A stretch of DNA of 19,406 nucleotides. It comes from Methanobrevibacter ruminantium. Lineage in GTDB: Archaea > Methanobacteriota > Methanobacteria > Methanobacteriales > Methanobacteriaceae. Positions 14,820 through 19,406 of this stretch are shown piece by piece. The notes under the pieces were generated by a model. It was not told the origin of the DNA. It saw only the letters and a program-made list of their open reading frames with translations, and made no database searches. The DNA lies in contig NZ_JAEDCO010000031.1 in the NCBI RefSeq assembly GCF_016294135.1, positions 1 through 19,406 on the forward strand, written 5' to 3'. The first letter of the stretch is position 1. Each line of letters begins with the position of its first letter. The translations under genes were made by a program, and so were the position numbers.

Positions 14820-15134
14820 TTAATCAGCATCCTCATCCATGGTTTCAATCAAAAAACTTACAGGACGGAATCCATCGTTGCATGAGATCATTGCTGATTT
14901 CTTATTCTTCATCCAACCATCGTAAAGGTCTTCTGCTCCATTAGCCAAAGCCATTACAAATGGGGATAATACTTCCCATGCACTAGGGCAGAAATCTTCT
15001 GGCTTTTCCCAACCATTAGCTATGAAGACATCTCCACATTCAACATCGCATTCATGTTCCAATGGATTTTCATACTTTTCAATCAAGTCATCATGCCTTA
15101 CTTTCTTCATGACTGTAATCTTAACTTTTTTCAA
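14820..15134 (-). CDS. TIGR04076 family protein
   Basis: A small (104-residue) cytoplasmic protein of the TIGR04076 family. Family features are KKVKITVMKK at the start, ECDVECGDVF, EDFCPSAWEVLSPFVMALANG in the middle and CNDGFRPVSFLIE at the end. Its function is unknown; conserved cysteines suggest metal or cofactor binding but this is unproven. The start is probably TTG at 15132-15134: AGGTGA (15140-15145 on the minus strand) sits 5 nt before it and covers the alternative GTG at 15141-15143. The gene is single, divergent from the DUF6198 gene. Confidence 0.82.
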   Translation of the reverse strand: MKKVKITVMKKVRHDDLIEKYENPLEHECDVECGDVFIANGWEKPEDFCPSAWEVLSPFVMALANGAEDLYDGWMKNKKSAMISCNDGFRPVSFLIETMDEDAD

Positions 15135-15315
15135 CTCATTCACCTAAAAACTTTAGTCTGTTTTTAATTATTTTTTATCTCTTATCATTTAAATATTTTA
15201 AAAATCAAAACCAAATCAATACTTAAACTCCTCATCAAAAAATTTTAAATATCATAATCCCTTTAAATTTAAAATGGAATACTATTTTTTTTCAATTGAT
15301 AGGAAAGGTTTTAGA
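15135..15315. promoter_or_regulatory. Divergent promoters for the TIGR04076 and YczE-like genes
   Basis: Minus strand: ATATTTAAAT at about 15188-15197 would start the TIGR04076 transcript roughly 30 nt before its TTG. Plus strand: a TATA-like ATTTTAAATAT at about 15241-15251 puts initiation near 15274, which is also an in-frame ATG, so the downstream gene may be read from 15274 (leaderless) or from 15316. Confidence 0.45.
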
Positions 15316-15957
15316 ATGGATAAAAAATTAATCATCAGATACATTTTACTTATTCTCGGGGTGACTATAATGTCTTTAGGCATTGCATTATCCCTTAAGT
15401 CCACTTTAGGCACTCCTCCTATATCATGCATTCCTGCTGTTCTAGCTGTTGCTTTTCCTTGGACTGTAGGAGAATTCACCATAGTTTTCAATGCGTTGCT
15501 TGTCATATTCCAAATGGTTCTTTTAAGAAAAATAACACTATCGCAAATAGCCCAAATGCTTGTATGCATTCTATTTGGCTATATGATTGACTTTAACTTA
15601 AGTTTTATTGATTTCATCAATCCAACAATGTATATAAGTCAATGGATCTTGCTTATAGTAAGCTGTCTTGTTCTTGCATTCGGGCTTGTCATTGAAGTAA
15701 AGTCAGACATTACAATGCTCCCTGGAGACGGTGCTGTAGTGGCAATAGGTGAAGTGCTTAACAAGGATTGGGGTAAGGTCAAGCCATTTTTCGATGTTAC
15801 AGTTGTAAGCATAGGTGTCATTTTGGCATTGGTATTCATAGGCCACCTTGAGGGGGTTCGTGAAGGAACCATTTTTTCAGCTATTACAGTTGGTTTCATC
15901 ATTCAGTTTTACAATAAGGCTTTCGGATACAAGCTAGATAATTACTTAGAGAAATAA
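15316..15957 (+). CDS. YczE/YitT-like (DUF6198) membrane protein
   Basis: A 213-residue polytopic membrane protein with five to six hydrophobic helices. The pattern GVTIMSLGIALSLKSTLGTPPISCIP at the start, TVGEFTIVFNALLVIFQ, then ITMLPGDGAVVAIGEVL and the late GVREGTIFSAITVGFIIQF matches the YczE/DUF6198 family, which is widespread and of unknown transport or regulatory function. AGGAAAGG at 15301-15308 supports the ATG at 15316; an in-frame ATG at 15274 would add 14 residues and coincides with the predicted transcription start, so it cannot be excluded. No partner gene is linked. Confidence 0.78.
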   Translation: MDKKLIIRYILLILGVTIMSLGIALSLKSTLGTPPISCIPAVLAVAFPWTVGEFTIVFNALLVIFQMVLLRKITLSQIAQMLVCILFGYMIDFNLSFIDFINPTMYISQWILLIVSCLVLAFGLVIEVKSDITMLPGDGAVVAIGEVLNKDWGKVKPFFDVTVVSIGVILALVFIGHLEGVREGTIFSAITVGFIIQFYNKAFGYKLDNYLEK

Positions 15958-16117
15958 TCAATTTTTTCATAAAATTTTAACCTAAATTCTTTTAGATTTT
16001 CACTTAAATCTTTCAATTTCTTTAAAATCCTTAATCATTCTTTTTTCTTAAAAATAATCCTTATTTGCCCTTTATTTTTCATTGATTTTTCAGTAAATTC
16101 ACAAAACTCATATTCTA

Positions 16118-16190
16118 TTATATAAATGTTTTGTTTTGATTTTTTACATTAACTTTATAATAAGTAAATAATATAAATATACTTGTGATA
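16118..16190 (+). promoter_or_regulatory. mtd promoter and ribosome binding site
   Basis: TATA box TTATATAAA at 16118-16126 predicts initiation near 16148 and a leader of about 45 nt. The ribosome binding site GTGAT (16185-16189) is 3 nt from the ATG. A second AT-rich TATA-like stretch at 16152-16164 is an alternative. Confidence 0.5.
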
Positions 16191-16192
16191 TT

Positions 16193-17023
16193 ATGGTAGT
16201 TAAAATCGCTATATTAAGAAGTGGTAATATTGGTACTTCACCAATATTAGATTTATTATTAGACGAAAGAGCAGACAGACCAAACATCGACGTAAGAGTA
16301 TTTGGATCTGGAGCAAAAATGAACCCTGAACAAGTCGAAGACGTTGTACCTAAATTCAAACAATTCGACCCTGACTTCTGTATTTTCATTAGCCCAAACC
16401 CAGCAGCACCTGGTCCAGCTAGAGCAAGAGAATTATTATCTGCAGAAGATATTCCTGCTATTATCATCGGTGACGCTCCTGGTAAAGGTAAGAAAGATGA
16501 AATGGACGAACAAGGTTTAGGTTACATTATTGTAATGGCAGACCCAATGATCGGTGCAAAAAGAGAATGGTTAGACCCAACTGAAATGGCTATTTTCAAC
16601 GCTGACATCATTAAGGTATTAGCAGAAACCGGTGCTTTAAGATTAGTACAAAAAACCATTGACGGTGTAATCGAAGCTGTTGAAGCAGGTAACGAAATCG
16701 AATTACCTAAACTCATTGTAACTGCTGAAAAAGCTGTAGAAGCTGCTAAATTCCAAAACCCATACGCAAAAGCAAAAGCTATTGCTGCATACGAAATGGC
16801 TGGCGCTGTAGCAGGTTTAGACATGAAAGGTTGTTTCATGACCAAAGGTTTCGAAAACTTCATTCCTTTAGTAGCTGCTGCTCATGAAATGGCTGCATGT
16901 GCAGCTGCATTAGCAGATGAAGCAAGAGAAATTGAAAAATCCAACGACACTGTATTAAGAACCCCTCACATGAAAGAAGGTAACGTTGGTTGCAAAGTTG
17001 ATTTAATCAGCAAACCAGAATAA
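16193..17023 (+). CDS. mtd: F420-dependent methylenetetrahydromethanopterin dehydrogenase
   Basis: Mtd reversibly oxidises methylene-H4MPT to methenyl-H4MPT with coenzyme F420, a central cytoplasmic step of hydrogenotrophic methanogenesis. The 276-residue length is that of the family, and the sequence is highly characteristic from start (VVKIAILRSGNIGTSPILDL) to end (RTPHMKEGNVGCKVDLI), with FISPNPAAPGPARARE and IIIGDAPGKGKKDEM in between. Codon use differs from neighbouring genes: C-ending codons for Asp, Asn, Ile and Phe and TTA for Leu are strongly preferred, as expected for a very highly expressed gene. It is transcribed alone with its own promoter and a strong hairpin terminator. Confidence 0.98.
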   Translation: MVVKIAILRSGNIGTSPILDLLLDERADRPNIDVRVFGSGAKMNPEQVEDVVPKFKQFDPDFCIFISPNPAAPGPARARELLSAEDIPAIIIGDAPGKGKKDEMDEQGLGYIIVMADPMIGAKREWLDPTEMAIFNADIIKVLAETGALRLVQKTIDGVIEAVEAGNEIELPKLIVTAEKAVEAAKFQNPYAKAKAIAAYEMAGAVAGLDMKGCFMTKGFENFIPLVAAAHEMAACAAALADEAREIEKSNDTVLRTPHMKEGNVGCKVDLISKPE

Positions 17024-17035
17024 GTGTCGAGGATT

Positions 17036-17076
17036 TAAGTAGCTCTTTAGCTACTTATTTTTCTTTTTTCTTTTTT
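17036..17076 (+). terminator. mtd intrinsic-type terminator
   Basis: AAGTAGCT (17037-17044) and AGCTACTT (17049-17056) form a perfect stem around CTTT, extended by a T-A pair to 9 bp. It is followed immediately by ATTTTTCTTTTTTCTTTTTT. This is the clearest hairpin-plus-T-tract in the window. Confidence 0.8.
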
Positions 17077-17354
17077 AAAACAAATTCAAATCAAATCAAA
17101 AAATCAAATCTCAAATCAAAATCAAAATTTACTTTTTTTCTTTTATTTTAACTCAATTTTAAAATTTCCTGCCGGAATATTTAATTCGTTAAAATACTAA
17201 CATATTGTTTTTGAGTTTTTATTAAAAAAAAGTTAAAACAGTTTAAAAAAATAATTGTAAAAATTTGTAAATAATTATAAATAATTTAAAAATAATTTAT
17301 AAGTGATAATAAATAATTAAAAAAAAGAAAGAATAAGGTTCTATAAGTTTTAAC
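17077..17354. other. AT-rich spacer between mtd and hisB with AAATC short repeats
   Basis: Bases 17081-17128 are an irregular array of AAATCAA-type units. The rest is A/T-rich and without a gene. AAAAAAAAGAAAGAATAAG near 17318-17337 reads as a T-tract on the minus strand just past hisB and probably ends its transcript. TTATAAGTGATAA at about 17297-17309 matches half of the palindrome at 731-752. Confidence 0.5.
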
Positions 17355-17933
17355 TTAAAGAACGCCTTTTGTACTTAAAATTTCATCATGCTCAATTTTA
17401 CAGCCATCATACAATGATTTTGCAAATGCCTTGAAAAGAGCTTCTGCCTTGTGGTGATCATTTGCACCTTTACAGGTTCCATAGACATTGATCTTACCAC
17501 TGGAAGCGAAGGATTCAAAGAAGTGAACTACAACATCACTGCTTAAGTCACCAATCTTGTCATGCTTGAAATCCAAGCCCATATTGCAGTAGCTGCGGCC
17601 GCTGATGTCTATTGCAACAGTTGCAACTGAATCATCCATAGGTACAATAGCGTGACCCATTCTTCTGATTCCTTTCTTGTCGCCAATCGCTTCTGTGAAA
17701 GCTTCACCTAACAATATGCCAACATCTTCTACAGTGTGGTGATCATCGATTTCAATATCACCAATTGCCTTTATCTTTAAATCCATAAAGCTGTGTTTGG
17801 AAAAGGATTCCAACATGTGGTTGAAGAAATTGACGCCGGTGTCAATATCATATTTTCCAGTTCCATCAATATTTAATTCTATTTCAATATCTGTTTCAGA
17901 TGTCTTTCTTGAAACTTTAGCTATTCTAGTCAT
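17355..17933 (-). CDS. hisB: Imidazoleglycerol-phosphate dehydratase
   Basis: HisB dehydrates imidazole glycerol phosphate to imidazole acetol phosphate in histidine synthesis. The 192-residue monofunctional form has the two metal-binding repeats in order: NHM (38-40), DDHHTVEDVG (63-72), then ANDHHKAEALFKAF (157-170). No histidinol-phosphatase domain is fused. The ATG at 17931-17933 is preferred over an in-frame GTG at 17945: GTGAT (17937-17941) is a ribosome binding site 3 nt before it, and the resulting N-terminus MTRIAKVSRKT aligns with archaeal HisB. The gene stands alone on the minus strand, not in a his operon, as is common in Methanobacteriales. Confidence 0.96.
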   Translation of the reverse strand: MTRIAKVSRKTSETDIEIELNIDGTGKYDIDTGVNFFNHMLESFSKHSFMDLKIKAIGDIEIDDHHTVEDVGILLGEAFTEAIGDKKGIRRMGHAIVPMDDSVATVAIDISGRSYCNMGLDFKHDKIGDLSSDVVVHFFESFASSGKINVYGTCKGANDHHKAEALFKAFAKSLYDGCKIEHDEILSTKGVL

Positions 17934-18036
17934 TGAATCACTCACTGATTAATTCTTAAGTATCATATAGTAAACATAGTAAACAATTTATGCTAAAATT
18001 TTAAACTATATTTAAATTAAAATAACGATTAATTAT

Positions 18037-18237
18037 TTACTCGTCTGGTGCATTTCTCATAATTTTAATTGCATCTGGACCGCATTTCATTGCACATAAT
18101 GTACAAACATGACAATAATCCAGGTTTGATACATGTGCAACAGTATCAATAGTCCAAATATATCCTCCTTTAGGACAAATCTCTTTACAATTTCCGCATG
18201 CAGTGCATTTGTCCTCATCAACTATAATCTTTAAAAT
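18037..18237 (-). CDS. Small two-cluster (2[4Fe-4S]) ferredoxin with apparent ATT start
   Basis: A 66-residue electron carrier. The first cluster motif is CTACGNCKEICP (C11, C14, C17, C21) and the second CHVCTLCAMKCGP (C42, C45, C48, C52). No ATG, GTG or TTG occurs in frame between the upstream in-frame TAA (18272-18274 on the minus strand) and the first cluster. The likely start is ATT at 18235-18237, because GGTGAT (18241-18246) precedes it by the same 3-nt spacer that GTGAT has before the ATG of mtd and trpB2. A TATA box TTTTATATAG at 18283-18292 predicts transcription start near 18260, leaving no room for an earlier start. It sits between hisB and modE on the same strand with its own promoter. 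A base error turning ATG to ATT is the main alternative. Confidence 0.8.
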   Translation of the reverse strand: MLKIIVDEDKCTACGNCKEICPKGGYIWTIDTVAHVSNLDYCHVCTLCAMKCGPDAIKIMRNAPDE

Positions 18238-18331
18238 AATATCACCATGAATAAATCTGTAAATAATCTTATTTTATTTAATCTATATAAAACTATGCTA
18301 AATCCTTAAAAATATTTTTCATTAAAATGAA
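18238..18331 (-). promoter_or_regulatory. Ferredoxin promoter and leader
   Basis: TATA box TTTTATATAG (minus strand, 18283-18292) is placed about 25-30 nt before the expected transcription start near 18260. The short leader contains the strong ribosome binding site GGTGAT at 18241-18246. Confidence 0.55.
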
Positions 18332-19024
18332 TTATAATTTTAAGGTAGCTATTGACAATGCCTTAAATCCAATGTAAACTTCTTTTCCCAAACTTAAATC
18401 AAGGTCCTTACCAGCAGATAAGGTGATGTCTGAGAAGATGTCCACTCCACCAATGTCAATTCTTACACGAACCATCTCATCTTGAAGTCTCATTTCAGTG
18501 ACTTTTCCCTTGAAGATGTTTCTGATGCTGGATGCTTGAGGCTCCAACATAATGAAGATATTGTCATAGCTTATTAAAGCGAGAATCTTATCTCCAACTT
18601 TATATTCCTTTTTCAATGGGATAGTTATGACCAATTCATTCATTTGAATTTTCATAACTCCTTTTGTTTTGTCAACTTCAAGAATCTCCGCTTCAATCTC
18701 ATTTGTTTCGCTGTGAAGTTCCATGATTGCATTGATCTTTTTGCATTCCTTTAGAATCTGCAAGCCCTCTTCGGTAAGAGTGGTGCTGCCTCCACCACCG
18801 CTTCCTCCTTTTTTAGTGTTTACAATAGCTATGTCCAATGTTGATTCTATCTTGTCGATATAGTTTAAAGCAGTTCTGTAGGAAATTTTAGAACGCTTAG
18901 CAGCATCTGTAATTGATTCGCTTTCATTTATATAAACCAACAGATTGAATTTCTTTTGATCCAATAGAAAAGAATTTCCATCTATATTAATCTTATATTC
19001 TACTCCCGCTTTTACCTCAGTCAT
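18332..19024 (-). CDS. modE: ModE-type transcriptional regulator with TOBE (Mop) domains
   Basis: A 230-residue molybdate/tungstate-responsive DNA-binding protein. Residues about 20-85 form the winged helix: SITDAAKRSKISYRTALNYIDKIES (37-61) is the helix-turn-helix and GGSGGGGS (73-80) the glycine-rich wing before LTEEG, typical of ModE. Residues about 107-165 and 166-230 are two TOBE/Mop-like modules (IEAEILEVDK and NIFKGKVTEMRLQDEMVRVRID), which bind oxyanion at a dimer interface. In methanogens such regulators adjust genes for Mo/W transport and formylmethanofuran dehydrogenases; no such targets are nearby, though the ferredoxin gene is immediately downstream. The ATG at 19022-19024 has only a weak upstream GGGACGAT. 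Confidence 0.9.
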   Translation of the reverse strand: MTEVKAGVEYKINIDGNSFLLDQKKFNLLVYINESESITDAAKRSKISYRTALNYIDKIESTLDIAIVNTKKGGSGGGGSTTLTEEGLQILKECKKINAIMELHSETNEIEAEILEVDKTKGVMKIQMNELVITIPLKKEYKVGDKILALISYDNIFIMLEPQASSIRNIFKGKVTEMRLQDEMVRVRIDIGGVDIFSDITLSAGKDLDLSLGKEVYIGFKALSIATLKL

Positions 19025-19300
19025 TTTAATCGTCCCTTTTTACCTTATAATTATTTTTCAAAAATTACCCAGATTGATATTTAATATATGCTTTTTATTA
19101 ATTAAACTTATTCATTTTTATCTACTATCGTACATAATTTTTAAATTAATCTTTGATTAAATTGAGTTTTAAGATAAAAAAAGAAAGGATATTTATTTTG
19201 CCACGTTATGATAAATATTCGTAATCGATAAATCATTTATAAGTGATTTGTTTAAAAAATCGATATGAATCTATTAAAAAAACAGAATAATGTTTAATCT
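19025..19300. other. AT-rich region upstream of modE
   Basis: No gene is seen. It must contain the modE promoter, with AT-rich TATA-like sequence near 19080-19100 on the minus strand. A near-palindrome AATCATTTATAAGTGATT at 19231-19248 shares the TTATAAGTGAT core of the palindrome at 731-752. Confidence 0.4.
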
Positions 19301-19390
19301 GTTAATAAAAAAAGTAAAGAGAGTTAATAAAAAAAGTAAAGAGAGTTAATAAAAAAAGTAAAGAGAGAGTTAATAAAAAAGTAAAGATGA
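19301..19390. repeat. Tandem repeat, four copies of a 22-24 bp unit
   Basis: Units begin at 19301, 19323, 19345 and 19369, each starting GTTAATAAAAAAAGTAAAGA. The first two are identical at 22 bp, the third has an extra GA, and the fourth lacks one A and diverges at its end. Variation is in the A run and the GA dinucleotides, typical of replication slippage. It is direct, without spacers, so not a CRISPR. Confidence 0.9.
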
Positions 19391-19406
19391 AGTTTATGGA
19401 TTATCT

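Noticed and set aside
17081..17128. AAATC repeats as a functional satellite
   Set aside because: Units are irregular and purely A/T-driven; most likely simple-sequence drift in a convergent spacer.
19301..19390. CRISPR array
   Set aside because: The units are directly adjacent with no unique spacers, are A-rich, and no cas gene is present.

Overview
The window looks like a chromosomal segment of a methanogenic archaeon of the Methanobacteriales, most likely Methanobrevibacter. The DNA is very AT-rich, gene starts carry archaeal TATA boxes with either short leaders or GTGAT/GAGG ribosome binding sites, and the gene content is methanogen-specific: F420-dependent methylene-H4MPT dehydrogenase (mtd), a coenzyme F430/cobamide a,c-diamide synthase, a TrpB2-type tryptophan synthase beta chain, DUF1786 and DUF63 proteins. 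Genus assignment is inference from composition and gene style; no search was run.

Layout. 1-344 (minus): N-terminal part of a ParA/Soj ATPase, preceded by 485 bp of AT-rich DNA with symmetrically placed short repeats. 830-2131 (minus): trpB2, with a cluster of TGTAC motifs over its promoter. 2411-3472 (plus): a DUF1786 ASKHA-like protein. 3902-5465 (plus): a two-gene unit of a PHP-domain phosphoesterase and a DUF63 membrane protein. 5580-8331 (minus): leuA-type 2-isopropylmalate synthase and a radical SAM protein with a helix-hairpin-helix tail. 8626-10110 (plus): cfbB/cbiA. 10111-12513: two long T-rich noncoding stretches around one coiled-coil gene (10992-11687), with repeat elements that resemble archaeal origin boxes. 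12514-14770 (plus): an overlapping pair, a polytopic Wzy-like polymerase and a GT-B-like protein, probably for a surface polysaccharide. 14820-15134 (minus): a TIGR04076 protein. 15316-15957 (plus): a YczE/DUF6198 membrane protein. 16193-17023 (plus): mtd with a clear hairpin terminator. 17355-17933 (minus): hisB. 18037-18237 (minus): a 66-residue two-cluster ferredoxin that has no ATG, GTG or TTG start and appears to begin at ATT. 18332-19024 (minus): a ModE-type regulator. 19301-19390: a four-copy 22-24 bp tandem repeat.

Most genes are housekeeping (amino acid synthesis, F430/cobamide synthesis, methanogenesis) in short transcription units that often change strand. The parts that deserve a second look are the candidate replication-origin region at 10.1-12.5 kb, the ATT-initiated ferredoxin beside modE, the TrpY-box-like cluster at trpB2, and the repeat-rich leader of parA. 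No transposase, integrase, CRISPR array, tRNA or rRNA was recognised.
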